From Erythroxylum novogranatense (Eukaryota > Streptophyta > Magnoliopsida > Malpighiales > Erythroxylaceae), in NCBI GenBank assembly GCA_029891385.1, contig CM057234.1, positions 17,842,350 through 17,906,349 of the forward strand: a DNA stretch of 64,000 nt, given 5' to 3'. The stretch's first letter is position 1. Every line of letters starts with the position of its first letter. Under the pieces are notes generated by a model that was not told the origin of the DNA, did not search any database, and saw only the letters and a list, made by a program, of their open reading frames with translations. The position numbers and the translations under genes are program-made. Below are positions 45,165 through 58,277 of this stretch, piece after piece.

Positions 45165-45955
45165 ATTGTTGAAAATGGAATGAATGAAAATTGAATTATG
45201 ATTGTTTTGTAATTGTTAGGATTGTGAATTGTTGAAAATGGAATGAATGTAAATTGAATTATGATTGTTTTGTAATTGTTAGGATTTGAAATTGCTGGAA
45301 ATGGAATGAATGGAAATTGAATTATGATTGTTTTGTAATTGTTATGATTGGGAATTGCTGGAAATGTAATGAATGGAAGTTGAATGGAATGAATGTAAAT
45401 TGAATTATGATTGTTTTGTAATTGTTAGGATTGAGAATTGCTGGAAATGGAATGAATGTAAATTGAATTATGATTGTTTTGTAATTCTTAGGATTGAGAA
45501 TTGTTGGAAATGGAATGAATGAAAATTGAATTATGATTGTTTTGTAATTGTTAGGATTGGGAATTGTTGGAAATGGAATAAATGGAAATTGAATTATGAT
45601 TGTTTTGTAATTGTTAGGATTGGGAATTGTTGGAAATGGAATGAATGGAAATTGAATTATGATTGTTTTATAATTGTTAGGATTGGGAATTGTTGGAAAT
45701 GGAATGAATGGAAATTGAATTATGATTGTTTTCTAATTGTTAGGATTGAGAATTGTTGGAAATGGAATGAATGGAAATTAAATTATGATTGTTTTGTAAT
45801 TGTTAGGATTAAGAATTGTTGGAAATGGAATGAATGGAAATTGAATTATGATTGTTTTGTAATTGTTATGATTGTAAATTGTTGGAAATGGAATGAATGA
45901 AAATTGAATTATGAATGTTTTATAATTGTTAGGATTGGAAATTGTTGATTATTGT
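45165..45955 (+). repeat. 63-bp minisatellite in the hAT intron
   Basis: About twelve units of GAATTATGATTGTTTTGTAA TTGTTAGGATT..GAATTGTTGGAAATGGAATGAATGGAAATT. The last units (45,526-45,900) are almost perfect at 63 bp. As 63 is a multiple of three, they keep a frame open (repeats of NYDCFVIVRIGNCWKWNEWK), but nothing suggests it is a protein. Confidence 0.9.
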
Positions 45956-46077
45956 TGGAAATGGTTTGGATTGTTAGCTTTGTGATTATTACAACATGAC
46001 TTATATTATATAAGATAGATATGTATATTGTCATTGTGTACTGAAATTATGTGTTATTTGTGAATATGTCCAGATAA

Positions 46078-48493
46078 ATGGAAGGAAGTTCAAATACTCT
46101 CAATCAACCTAGTTCAAGAAGATACAATGATCCAGCTTGGGCTCACATTGGTGTGGTTCCCGGTCAAAAGAATCATACCATTTGCTTGTTTTGTAACAAG
46201 CATTTGAAAGGTGGAGGAATCACCCGATTGAAAAGGCATTTAACTGGGGTTAAAGGAGATGTGGAAGCGTGTAAAAAAGTAAGTCATGATGTGAAGTGAC
46301 AGATGAAAACAATGCTTGATGAACGTCAATTTGAGAAAGATAGAAGGGGAAAATTGAATTTTGAAATTGGTAGTAGAAGTTCATTTCCTGGTTTTCGTGG
46401 TGATTATGAAGATGTTGAAGGTGGAAGTGGTACTGGTAATAGTACTGGTAGTGTTCCATCTCAACTTCAGGATCCTAAAGAATCTGATGTGAGGAAGAGA
46501 AGAAGGCAGGTGTCTGGTTTCTTTGCACCACAAACAACTCTTGGAGCCCAACCTTCAATTCGTAGTGCAATACAGACAAGAGATACGGCTCACAATGTGA
46601 ATATGACAGTAGCTAAATGGTGGTATGATACAGGTTCATCATTTAATGCTTCTCAATCATATTATTATCAACCTATGATAGATGTCATAGCCTCTTATGG
46701 TCCAGGATACAAAGGACCATCGATTGATGACTTAAGAGGTAAACTTTTGAGTTGTGTTATTTCTGAAATGAGAACTTATTTGGCTGAAAGAAGAGTGAGT
46801 TGGGGTATTAATGGATGCTCAATTATGTGTGATGGTTTGACGAATAGGAGACAAGAGCCTATTATAAATTTTTTGGTTTATTCTTATAATGGCTCTATGT
46901 TTTTAAAATCTATTGATGCATCTGGTCTGATTAGAAATGTTGACACTTTGTTTGGGATATTTGATCAAGTTGTGAATGAAGTAGGGGTGGAAAATATTGT
47001 TCAGTTTATTACTGACAATGATTCTGGTTATAAAGCGGTAGAGAAAAGGTTGCAGAGTACCTATAATTCATTTTTTTGGACTCTTTGGGTTACACATTGC
47101 ATTGACTTAATACTGGAGAATATAGGAGATCCTAGGTATTTTCCTGTTATTGATGAGACCATGCAGAAGGCAAAAAAGGTGACAAATTTTATTTATAATC
47201 GTGCATGAGTTTTGAATTTGATGAGAAGGAAATTTACCAATAGTAGGAATTTATGTCGCCCTGCTGTGACAAGATTTGCAACAAATTTCTTATCACTTCA
47301 ATATTTTATTTTGATGAAGAATGAGTTAAGGAAAATGTTTACAAGTGATAAGTGGGTTGCATCTCAGCATGCTAGGTCTAATGTTGGAATGGAGGTTTGT
47401 AGTATCATACTGGAAGATAGGGACTTTTGGTCGCAATGTCAATTCATTATCCGAGTTTGTGAGCCTTTGGTGAGGGTGTTTCGGTTGGCTGATAGTGAAG
47501 AAAAGCTAACAATGAGATATATTTTTGATGCTATAGAGAGAGCGACGGAAGCAATTAAAACCAATCTAAAAAATAGGCATTCTTTATACCTACCATTTCT
47601 CTCAATCATTAACGAGAGAAAGGGGAGACAACTTCTTCATTGTTTGCAGCCGGAGCATTTTTTAATCCTAATATGTATTATAGACTGGATGTTGTAAAGC
47701 AAGTTGTAGTTAGTAGAGAAATGCTTTTCACAATTACAACAATTGTTCCTAATGAGACAATGCAAGAAATTTTAAGTGAACAAATGGAGCTTTATAAGTT
47801 GTGTAATGAGGATTTTGGAATGTCGCTTGCGATTCGACAAAGAGGAAGACTTTCTCCAGGTATTACTTATTTCCTATTTCTTATTTGTTGAAAATTATTT
47901 ATCACTTTATTTTGTTTATAACATTATTTTTGTTATCTTATAACTTGCAGTTTCTTGGTGGGATCAATTCGGATGTAGTGTTCTAGAATTTAGAAGGTTT
48001 GCGATTCGGATTTTAAGTCAATGTGTGAGTGCAACTGGGTGAGAACAAAACTGGAGTACATTTGAATTTATCCATTCCAAGAAAAGGAATAGATTGGAGC
48101 ATAAGAGGTTGAATGACTTGGTTTATGTTCGTTACAATTTAAAGCTTCGGGAAAGGTATGTTATTTTCATTATTTTCATAATTAATTTTGATATAATTTT
48201 TTAATAATTAAATTTAATTGTTTACTAAGAGTCTTAGTAGTACAAATTGTTCAAATGATCCAATTGTCATTGATAATATTGATGTTTTGGCGGATTCGGT
48301 TTCTAAAGAACCCAATTTGGTTGATGTGAGTGATTTGAATTTGGAAGATAATTTTGGATGAGAAAGCATTGACATGTCATTTGGTGCATTAAATTTGAAT
48401 GATGATGATGATAATGAAGCTCCTCTCAATGATGAGGATTTTGTATCAAATGATCATTGGGTCGGTCTTGATTCAATGGTATCCGCCCATTGA
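46078..48493 (+). pseudogene. hAT transposase, broken
   Basis: Cut-and-paste DNA transposase. Parts in order: a BED zinc finger (DPAWAHIGVVPGQKNHTICL, then FCNKHLKGGGITRLKRHL, C-C-H-H pattern); a DUF659 core with WWYDTGSSFNASQSYYYQPM, INGCSIMCDGLTNRRQEPI (conserved first acidic residue) and VQFITDNDSGYKAVEKRL (second acidic residue); THCIDLILENIG; CRPAVTRFATNFLSL; and, after an intron (47,860-47,950), the dimerisation end SWWDQFGCSVLEFRRFAIRI and STFEFIHSKKRNRLEHKRLN. In-frame stops occur at 46,297, at 47,206 (TGA where Trp is usual) and in TG*EQNW near 48,041, with a frameshift near 47,635. Most damage is by substitution, so the element is old. The acidic tail ends at a TGA at 48,491. Confidence 0.85.
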
Positions 48494-49097
48494 TGATTGA
48501 ATCTCAGGTTTTTATTTTTCCTCTTCTTTTAATTTTACTTGTATTTGATCATTGATGTTTATGTTAAATTATATGTAAGTAATGTAACTGTAATATGTTT
48601 ATTTCAGGTTCAACTTCTACTTGATTGCTTATTCGTCATTAACTCTTTTGTAATATTTATTATTTTTATCCGATGTTTTGAATTTTTGATGTAAATATGT
48701 AATATTATTTATTATAATGATGAAATTGTATTATTGTAATATTTTAAATACTTTGTATTATTCTTAAGTTTTATAATTGCATGATGATGATTATACATGT
48801 TTATATTAATTGTGGTTATTATTTATATGTAAAATATTTAAAATTATTGTTATTTCAAATTAATTATCATTATTATTTATTATTAAGATTTTTGAAAGCA
48901 TGGTTGATGTAAGCGAAGAACTAGTAAAGTATACAAGATAACTGTTGTATAATATATCAATATGGACTATTTTGTAATTTTTAAAATTTTTAGGGACTAT
49001 TTTATAAATTTAAAAATTTCAAAAAAGATATCTGCACCGATCGTGATGCAGATGCGATTGTTCGTAACTCAATCCAAAGATGTCGAACCCGGTACGA
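48494..49097. other. hAT 3' non-coding end
   Basis: AT-rich 3' flank. TTTTAAAATTTTTAGGGACTATTTT at 48,977-49,001 resembles the TTTTAAAATTTTTAGGGACCTAG phrase inside the left end (38,633 onward), in direct orientation. No gene. Confidence 0.5.
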
Positions 49098-49105
49098 TAT
49101 TCATA

Positions 49106-51382
49106 ACATTGGCTCAGGATAAACATATTGCAATTACTATAAATTCACATTCTGAGATGATTTGTGATAACAACGTCCTAACGACTAATGATATAGTAGT
49201 TGCAGAAAATTGCCCCATGTAGGAAGGGCCGAACAATATGGAAATGGAAGGTGGTGTCGGGAGCAAGAATTGTTACCACCCACTGAGCCTCCCAAAGGCT
49301 CAATAGTGGAATTAAATCCGAATCTGAATGAAGCATAAGAGATGGATATCCTGGAGATTGACAAAACGGGCAATCTCTCGGATAGTGTTACTGTGCACTC
49401 TGATGTACGGACACCCGAACAACGCCCTAGTATTTGATGTCAATTCTCATATGGAATTATTAAGGAACGGAGGGTGGGGGGTGGGGGGTGGGGGACGAAT
49501 ATATTACGTAATTATATACGTATATATAAACCTAGCATTCTGGTTTTGTTAAAACCTCGCATTAACTAATACAGGGCTAGCATTATGACTAAGAAGTTAG
49601 GTTTCGATTTCTCATTCAGGGTCGAAGCTGTAGGCTTTTCTGCAGGAATTTGGTTACTCTAGAAAAATGAAATTTAGGTCTCTGTGGTCATCACTCATCG
49701 ACAATTCATCCATGCCAAAGTCAAGTATGGTGATCTTTCGTTTGATTTTACGCCAGTCTATGCCAGTCCCCAAAATCACTCTCAAAAAGTCATTTGGCAT
49801 CTTTTAAGTTGGATAGGTCATCTTACTCCTGAACCCTGGTTGGTGGGAGGTGACTTTAATGCTGAACTGGAGGCTTCAGATAAACAAGGTGGTGCCACGG
49901 CCACTCGTATAGTGAATAATCATTTTAGGGATTGGGTTAATCAGTGTAGTCTGCATGATTTGGGATTTATGGGATCAAAATTCACTTGGCGAAGAGGAAC
50001 GACACAAGCACGCTTAGACCGAGTGTTTGGATCGACTTTTTGGTTGAGGGCTTTTCCCCATACGGCTAATCAACATCTATCCTTTTTGGGATCTGATCAT
50101 CGTCCCTTGTTGATCCACCTAAATAGCTCCCCATAACAGGCACCAAGATCAACTGGGTTTCGATTTCAAAACGCCTGGTTAACTCATTCGGGATTCAACG
50201 ATGTGGTGATAGAGCATTGGTTTCCGGAGGAAGAGACTTTCAGTAAATCCATCGCCAATTTCGCTCTCCAACTAACGAGATGGAATAAAGATGTGTTTGG
50301 CAATATCTTCCATCGAAAAAAACGTTTGCTTGCCCGGTTGGAAGGAATTCAGAGAGCGATGCAGACTGGCACTTCGGACGAGCTTCTTAATTTAGAAGAA
50401 CGCTTGAGCACTGAACTTTTACAAGTGTTGTGAGAGGAAGAAATATATTGGCATCAACGAGCCAAACATGAATGGATTTTGAAGGGTGATCATAACATTA
50501 GGTTTTATCATACCATTGCACTTGCAAAAGGACGAAATCGAAAATAGATCGACTATTTGATGCCACAGGATCTCTAATGTCGGGTACAGAGGATGAGGAA
50601 ATTTTTTTTATCTAATTATATACTCCTGACACTTGGGTGGTTCATCCGTTGCCACATTCTGGTGGCTTTCCATAGCTTTCAACCGACCGGATTCACGAAC
50701 TTGGTAGTCCCATCCATGAAACTGAAGTCCGGAAGACAGTTTTTTCCATAAACCCAAACAAAACAATGGGCATTGATGGGTTCAATGCACTTTTCTTTCA
50801 AAACCAATGGGATAAGGTAGGACCTACAGTGGTCGCTTTAATTCAAGCCATCTTTTGACTGGATCATTGGTAATAGGAATTGAACCAAACAATCCTGGTC
50901 TTAATTCCTAAAATTCCTGCTCCTACCAGTCTTACCCAGTTTAGGCTCATAAGCCTCTGTACGGTGCTTTATAAAGTTATCGCCAAAGTTATTGTGAATC
51001 GGTTGACAGCTCACATGGATTACCCTGTAAAGGAGAATCAATGTAGTTTCATTCTTGGCAGACAGATCACGGAAAACATAATCATCGTGCAGGAAGCGAT
51101 CCATTCGATGAGGAAAAAACAAGGCAAATAGGGATACCTTGCTCTGAAAGTAGACCTTGAGAAAGCCTATGATAGGCTTCGTTGGGATTTCATTCAAAAT
51201 ACCTTAACTGATATTGGGATACCTTTTAACCTCATCAGTGTCATTATGAAGTGCACGACGGTGATGTCCTTTCAAGTAGCTTGGCAAGGAACTCTTTCTG
51301 AACCTTTTACACCTTCCTGAGGCATTAGACAAGGGGATCTGCTTTCGCCCTATCTTTTTGTGTTATGCATGGAACGATTAGG
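49106..51382 (+). pseudogene. LINE ORF1 end and ORF2 (endonuclease plus reverse transcriptase), broken
   Basis: The first bases finish ORF1 (stop at 49,220). ORF2 is recognisable from about 49,585 (FDFSFRVEAVGFSAGIWLL). Endonuclease motifs: PVYASPQ, WLVGGDFNAELEASDKQGG, LHDLGFMGSKFTWRRG, ARLDRVFGS and LGSDHRPLLIHL. Connector: FGNIFHRKKRLLARLEGIQR and HEWILKGDHNIRFYH. RT motifs: VLIPKIPAPTSLTQFRLISL, CTVLYKVIAKVIVNRL, QCSFILGRQITENIII, LALKVDLEKAYDRLRWDFI and GIRQGDLLSPYLFVLCMERL. The FxDD catalytic block should follow but is cut off by the LTR at 51,383. In-frame stops at 50,134, 50,431 and 51,129 and a frameshift between 50,540 and 50,880 make it inactive. The endonuclease N-terminus appears shortened. 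Confidence 0.85.
49468..49494. repeat. G-rich repeat (GGGGGGT units)
   Basis: Three to four units of GTGGGGG in a row within the LINE ORF1-ORF2 gap; potentially quadruplex-forming. Confidence 0.7.
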
Positions 51383-54179
51383 TGTAGCGTCCCACTCCCA
51401 CAAGACCCAAACTCGACATCGATGGTGATATCCGAGCCCGTGCCTCACGAGGGTGGTATGCTAGAGCAGTCAAACAGTTAAAAAACTCAATAAGACATTT
51501 TCTCTTTTTGAAAATGATTGAATGTGCGGAATTCAGTAAATGATTTGTGCCCGCTTTACAAAAACATTTTCAATCATAACACAATTTCAGTCATAAAGAC
51601 ACTCAACAGTACGTAACCATTTCATACATAAGAGTCCGTAACCAAAATAGCCCAATGTCGTTTTTAAAAGCTTTCAGTGATCACATTACAAATACAACAT
51701 TAACCAAATTGGGGCCCTCTGAAATAAAAAGCGCAATTTTGCGGAATTTGCAGGAATACAAATGTTATACAAGAACAGAATAACACTAATGCAGACGTGA
51801 ACTGATCCCAACCTCGAACTCTAACTTGCATGCAGTAGGCATACTCCTGTTTGTCTAATGGAGTACTCTTCAAATCCTGAAAAATAGTTGCAATTTTGGG
51901 TGAGTTTGCGAACTCAATGAGAAACCATCATCGATGGTTCACTCAACTCATGCATATACAAACAATTCACAAAATATCGCATAGTATTATGGTCATAAAA
52001 TATCACATGATTTATCATTCACAATTATAAGACGTTTCGCCTTTCACTCAGTCTATGTTCAATCATATGTATATGCAATGCACATGTGACACTTCCTATT
52101 TTATTACGGTGTTGTGACCGTGCGCCTGAACTGTCCCAAAAATGGGTTCATTAAGGGTTGAGCCTGTGGCTCTGAATTTCGGTGGGCTTGAAGCCCTGAT
52201 ACGGTGAGCCTGTGGCTCTGAATTACGTTGGGCTTGAGGCTCTATTGCGTTGAGCTTTAAGCTCTGAAATACGGTGGCTGCTCCGGTCACAATTGTCATT
52301 ATCTGAACATGCCTTTATGCATGAATGCATATGTCTCAATTTACAATAGTTGTGTCACAACATAATGCCATATGTCCCAAATCACATTAAAACCAAGTAA
52401 CTACAATTCACACACAAATGACACTTCGATATCAAGTTCTCGATATTTCGGACACCTATGGTCCGAAATCAATCAAAATCAAACACATAAACCCTCCATT
52501 ATCTCCACATGGCATAAGCACATAATATTTAACACATAAAGGTTGAGGAACCAACTAGGTTACTCACCTGTAACTTCCGAGCGACTGCCTGGAAGTTCCA
52601 GCAATATCCGTAGAATATACTTCCATCGGTGCCTCTATAACAGTCAAATAATTTCCCATTACTAAACGCACAATCAGAATAATTCAATGATGCACATGTC
52701 TTAAATAAAAGATGCACGATGCATGTTCATGACCTTCCCGGTGCTATTTCCCAAATTTCACTTTCTTTTGTCTCGAAATCAAATTTTCATACTATAGAAT
52801 GCCATAACAATTAGACAATACTCTTATTCTCAAAGAAGACCTCAAAGCCAATGTGACTATTCATTTGGTCAAATTCACCCATTACTATATTTCTAAAATC
52901 CCAAAAGCATTTTCTTAAATTCAGAAATCTCACAATTATATCCATATTAACATGAAACAACCCTTAGGTTGTAATAGCAATCTAAACCCAACTTTCATTC
53001 ACAAATTGAGATCTTAAAACCTGAATTCAAACTTTCTTGCTTTACATCAATTGTAGACCTCTTTCTTTATATCATAACGAATCAAACATCACTTCAATTG
53101 GAGGTCTACATCATTAGTTATGACTCAAAAACTAAACCAACTCGATTCAGAAAACCGGCCTCGCCATGACGATGGACGTCATGCCGCGTGGAGAGTTTAG
53201 GGCTCGCCCATGTAGTAAATAAAAGCTCATCATGACGAGGCCTTCAAGCAGCCATGTAGAAATTGTCACAAATTTCACTCTTTTTCTCTCTAAAAATCAG
53301 CCATAACTCACTCTCAACTATCCCAATCTTTCGTATTAAACACAATAAATGCATTAAACAACAATAAAACCACATTAAAGCCAATCACTTACCAATCAAG
53401 CTCTCCAATCTTCAAATCTTCCGAAATTTTCCAAGTCACCAACATATACGGCCCTCTCTTCTCCTCCCACAATTCTTCATCTCTCCAGGGTTTTAGATGA
53501 TCTTTACACAAGAGAAGAAGCAAGCAAGAGACCAACGAGAAATCACACAAAGAGGAAGAAGGAGAATCGATCAAAGGGAGAAGAATCATGCCCTAGGTGG
53601 AGAAACAAGTTTATTGCCAAAGTGAGGGGATTTCGAAAACTTAGGGCATTATATACTTTACAAGCCTTCATCCCTAAAAACTTGCCACATGCCAATCCTC
53701 AAACATATTTAAAATTCTTACTCTTTTCTAAATCATTTCTAGTCTAAGATGTCTCAAATTTCCAATGGTTCCACATTCAAATTCCTAAAATCATAAATCA
53801 AATTGTCCCGTTGCCATTGAATAGTTGTTTCAGCACTATACAGCTAATCAGTCCGTTATTCAAAAAATTTTCGGTCCGGACACTTTCACCCAAATATTCC
53901 AGAAAAATTTCTAAGGGTCACTACCAAGTGACAATCACTCTAAAACAGTTCCAATTCCAATTCTCAAGTACATTTATCTCAGAAATCACAGAACACGTCA
54001 TATTCACAATAAATGCCGAGAATTGTCATGAATGCTTGTATCTAGATGTGCATGTGCAAAATGTCTCAATCCTCTAAAATTAGAGGACAAATGTATGCTC
54101 ATATCAAAGTATGCAATGTGACCCACTAGTCTGTCCTCATTTACCAATATAACCTTCCCATCGGGGATGAGATGCTACA
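51383..54179 (-). repeat. Ty3/gypsy LTR 1 (3' LTR side), inserted in LINE RT
   Basis: Left end TGTAGCGTCCCACTCCC, right end GATGAGATGCTACA: TGTAGC...GCTACA inverted ends. It begins immediately after the LINE sequence ...CMERLG. The left duplication candidate is TTAGG (51,378-51,382); the matching copy should lie beyond the window. Contains a palindrome AACCAT-CATCG-ATGGTT (51,923-51,939) and short degenerate repeats (52,120-52,290). No gene. Minus-strand polarity follows from the polypurine tract at its right edge. Confidence 0.75.
52120..52290 (-). repeat. Short degenerate repeats in LTR 1
   Basis: Phrases of the type TGAGCCTGTGGCTCTGAATT and TTGGGCTTGA(G/A)GC(T/C)CT repeat every 25-30 bp. 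The homologous block in LTR 2 is at 56,590-56,775. Confidence 0.65.
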
Positions 54180-54215
54180 ATTCTCCCCTCCTAACAAAAA
54201 TTTCGTCCTCGAAAT
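54180..54215 (-). other. Gypsy polypurine tract and pol-end motif (first internal region)
   Basis: On the minus strand AATTTCGAGGACGAAATTTT, then TGTTAGGAGGGGAGAAT, then the LTR start TGTAGC. The same arrangement stands at 59,969-60,005. Confidence 0.75.
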
Positions 54216-56020
54216 TTCATATATGATTAATCAGGAAGGCAGGGGAATCGTTTCGTTCATTTATATTCTGTTTCCCACTTATTTCACTATATGACCAATT
54301 TCTGTCAATTAACTGAAATCAATACAATCAATCACCCCTTTTTCCTTTCTCAAACTCTACATTGTCTTAACTATTTTTTTTCATGATTACTCGCAATTCT
54401 TCACTTCGGTATCAATAACACATATGTCGAATCATAACAATATTTCCTAATCCTATCTATGTAACACTTTGTGAATCCGAATCATCTTTTAGGTTTTAGA
54501 CTGACTTACCAATCCATAGTTTTATTCATACCACAGTCACATAGAGGTCACTTTATAACGAATTTAGTTTCTCCGATTTACACCCTTATCTTAATCTATG
54601 TGCATTTTGGCTGAGGCGATACACTTCGAAGCATTTCATTTATCGCTTATCAAATTACATCTCTTTAGTGTTAAAACACTAATTTCGTAAGATTCTAATA
54701 ACCTCGATAATAATCAACTCGACTCATTATCATTAACTTGGATTTTCTTAACCCCTGTTACAGATTCATTTCACTTATCAACATTGTCTCGAATCAATCA
54801 TGGCCTTCGATTATTTTTAGGCCCTGTTCACTTTAATATAGGGGTGAACGACTTCTTTTTGGCTATAAGACCCCTTATACACTATTCGAATGGTATCACC
54901 AATAAAACAATTGATATGCCCACAATCAATCTGGACTATACATCAATCTCATGTCCCAATAAACTCCAAAAGTATCAGTTTCACATTTATCTCCAGCAGT
55001 CACGTCTGTTGGTTATTCACATATATAATCATTCGATTTTACATTCTAAATCATCAATTACTCTTTCAATGTACTCTTACTAGAACATAAAGCTTCGATT
55101 GTTCCTTGTGCTTTCTCTAACAGTTTCTTTAGTGGGTATTACCCATACTTCTTAATCCAGTCATAAATATCATTTTCTCAAAGGTTGGATTCATTTTCAA
55201 TTCCTCGATAAGGTCCGCATATTCAAAATCCTCAATTTGGGGTTTTGCCATTCCTTTTTATACACACCTGATTTGGAAATCCAATAGCTAATAATACTTT
55301 CTTTTTGCCCCTATGCTAGCTCGACAGTTTGCACTCAGTATTACACTAGGTCTAATAACCTTATCACCTAAATAGTGATCTTTTGCCATTGAATTTTTCT
55401 ATTCAATACATTAAATTGCATCACTAGCTTAAGTTTGAAATACTCAATCGCTTAATCCTTTTCAATTCTTTCAAACTCCCAAAATATCTTAACCGTTATC
55501 GATTTGCATATTCATAAACATATCCAAAAATGTTTCTGTACGAATAGAAACTACAAACTTTCAAAGAAATACCCAGCACAACAAATTTCAAGTCATCAAT
55601 CACAATGTAGCCCATGAGGTTATGCTTGTCCCTAGGTACATAAAACCACTTTACACTATTTCAACAGATTGCATCATAGCCTTTACTGGGACACTTCGTT
55701 ATATATTGCAAAATCTCCAAATTAAAATGATACGATCAATACTCGAGTTGAAAATTTCTCAAATATCTCTTTTTATATTCATCAGTCATACGATTTACAC
55801 GTTTTTCCTCAAACATTTTTGTCAAATAGCTAAGACCAGAAAACCTTTAACAACTTCTAGACGTATCCAACAAACATTTAGTTCTAAATGACTCCAAATC
55901 CCGTATACATATGTCCCTTGCAAATTTCGCATTTTATCATCACCTCTATCGTCATTAATTCTCCCAATATGCCATATTCGAATACTAATTCATCCATAAT
56001 TTATTTGATCAAGCCAAGAT
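54216..56020 (-). mobile_element. Gypsy internal region 1, non-coding, shortened
   Basis: 1.8 kb between LTR 1 and LTR 2. No gag or pol motif could be read on either strand. It shares phrases with internal region 2, for example AGCTTCGATT near 55,092 and 60,727 followed by (C)CATACTTCTT near 55,145 and 60,774. No primer-binding site is visible at its right end. Short plus-strand ORFs (54,784; 55,622) lie antisense to the element and look like chance. Confidence 0.5.
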
Positions 56021-57532
56021 TGTAGCATCCCACTCCCGCAAGACCCGAACCCGATATCGATGATGATATCCGAGCCCGTGTCCCACGAGGGTAGTATGCT
56101 AGAACGGTCAAATCAATTGAAAACAGATTTCGGTAAACAATTTGGGCCACGATACGAAAACATTTTCAATCAAAGTCCAATTTCAGTCATAAAACCATTC
56201 ATACACACATAGATTGACAACCAATTTGGGCCCAATGCAATAACAATATTTATCTGCGAAAAATACAAATTTTCACATATAACCAGAATGACTCAAATGC
56301 AAACATGAGATCGATCCCGATGCCAAACTCGCCTTCATAGTAATCATACTCCTGCTCCACTAACGGGTACTCTTCAATTCTGAAAATAGTTGCAATGTTG
56401 GGTGAGTTTGCGAACTCAATGAGAAACCATCATCGATGGTTCACTCAATTCATGCATATTCAATCAATTTACCAAATAATACATACAATCACATTTTCAA
56501 ATGTAAGGCGTTTCGCCTTTAACACAATTCATATTCAATCATTTATAGATGCAATGCACATGTGACACTTTTCATTTTCATTTCGTTGTTGTGACTGCGC
56601 TGGCCCCGAAGGCGGGCACATTGCGTTGAGCCGCTGGCTTCGAAAACATGGGCTTGAAGCCTCGATACATCGAGCCCGAGGCTCAATACGCTGGACCCGA
56701 GGTCTCGTGCGTTGAGTGAAAGCTCATATACGTTAGGCGTGATATGCCCCGATACGGTGGTTGCTCGGCCATAATCGCTTTTATCTCGATCATACTTTTA
56801 TGCATGCAATGTACATGTTCCAATTTCTATTTACATGTCAATACTATTTGCCATTTCTTGGACTTTCGTCCCAGATTTCAATCGATACATTTTCAATTTA
56901 TTGCATTGATGCATTCACGATCATTTACACACATTAGCACTTCAATATCACATTTCCAACATTTGGACACCCTAATCCGAAATCAATCAAAATCAAACAC
57001 ACAGATCCTTCCTTAACTCCACATGGCATCAATGCGTAATATTAACACACACATAGATTGAGAAACCAACTAGGTTACTCACCTATCACTTCCGAGCTAA
57101 TGCCGGGAAGTCTCTGCCACGTCGGTCGAACGACGCTCCAATTGGGTCTCTAAAAGAATCAGAGAAGAGAATGATCACTAATGGTCCAATCATTACTATG
57201 TAATAAGGCACATGTAGGTGTATAATGCATGTTAATGATATTCCCAGCCCTAATCCCCTCTTTTTCTGTCAAAAAAATCCGTCTAAAAATTAGAAATCTA
57301 ATGGCGCTGACGGTGTGCAATTCGGATCTCTATAGGTCCCTAATTAAAAAAAACAGTGGTTAAGGACTCCGTTATCCGGACCCACGTCAATTTCCCGTCT
57401 AAAAATTCTCAATCTCTAAAAAAAATGAAATTAAATATTCTATGAATACGATGCCTCAAAAATCAGGTCAATCGGATGTCGGACAAAAAAGTTATTCACG
57501 AAAGAAACCAAAATTCAAATAAAACAAGTAAT

Positions 57533-57534
<2 letters not shown>

Positions 57535-57576
<42 letters not shown>
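57535..57576. repeat. (AT)21 microsatellite
   Basis: Uninterrupted AT dinucleotide run inside LTR 2. Confidence 0.95.
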
Positions 57577-57578
<2 letters not shown>

Positions 57579-58148
57579 CCTTTTCTTTTCCTATTTTCTA
57601 ACCGAAATTCAGTCTATCATATCTCTTTCTACACGTTTCAGAAAATCACAAACTATACCTTGTTGGAAAGATCATGACAAACTCTACAAGTTTCATGAAG
57701 ACCCCAACAAGCAACTTTACCCCGAATGGTATCAAAATCCAATTGAAACTTCTGCCTATGCACTACCTCTTAAAACAGAACAGTATTTGTAAATTCAGTA
57801 ACTTTCATTCTCTTGGTCAAAATTGCACCATAAATATGCTCAGAAAGATCGTAATGTGATCTACAACTTTATGAACAATATGAAATCAAATTCAGTGGTT
57901 AACTAGGTCAAACAATTCAGTGAATCTGCTGCCCTGCAAGTACTCAATCTAGACAAGAATGTTCTAAAAAGATATCTCCTTGCACAAATGTCAAATAAAT
58001 GCATACTTTATACCTATGGAAAGATCAAACACAATGCTACACTTCCCATGAAGGGCTTCAAAGCCAATTCCATCTCTAATAAGCTTAAAACTTTCATGCA
58101 AGTTCTCGATCAAAAGAAATAATAACCTCATGCAGTCTGATTTTGAAA

Positions 58149-58277
58149 ATTCATTACTCCCACAAATGATCTCCAACAATTACATGCTATATAGTATTTT
58201 CAAGATAATTTCAATTCATTACTCCCACAGCTGATCTCCAACAATTACATGCTATATACTATTTTCAAGATAATTTC
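58149..58277. repeat. 65-bp tandem duplication in LTR 2
   Basis: Two nearly identical copies of a unit starting ATTCATTACTCCCACA and ending TTTTCAAGATAATTTC (58,149-58,213 and 58,214-58,277). Confidence 0.9.

Larger units (their letters stand above)
38501..49097 (+). mobile_element. hAT element inserted in the LINE
   Basis: The left end CCGTACCGGT and right end CCCGGTACGA form short terminal inverted repeats (CCGTACCGG against TCGTACCGG). The 8 bases before (ATTTCATA) and after (TATTCATA, 49,098-49,105) agree at six positions, as expected for an old 8-bp hAT duplication. Removing the element joins the LINE frame ...NNTNFI to TLAQDKH.... Inside are a GC-rich leader (38,680-39,010), a long intron that holds a 5.1-kb solo LTR and a 63-bp minisatellite, and the transposase gene. 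Confidence 0.75.

Noticed and set aside
45526..45900. 124-codon ORF of repeated NYDCFVIVRIGNCWKWNEWK units
   Set aside because: The frame is open only because the minisatellite unit is 63 bp. There is no start context or domain, and it lies in a transposon intron.
54784..55891. Plus-strand ORFs of 89-99 codons inside gypsy internal region 1
   Set aside because: They are antisense to the element, lack similarity to known proteins and are not conserved in internal region 2.
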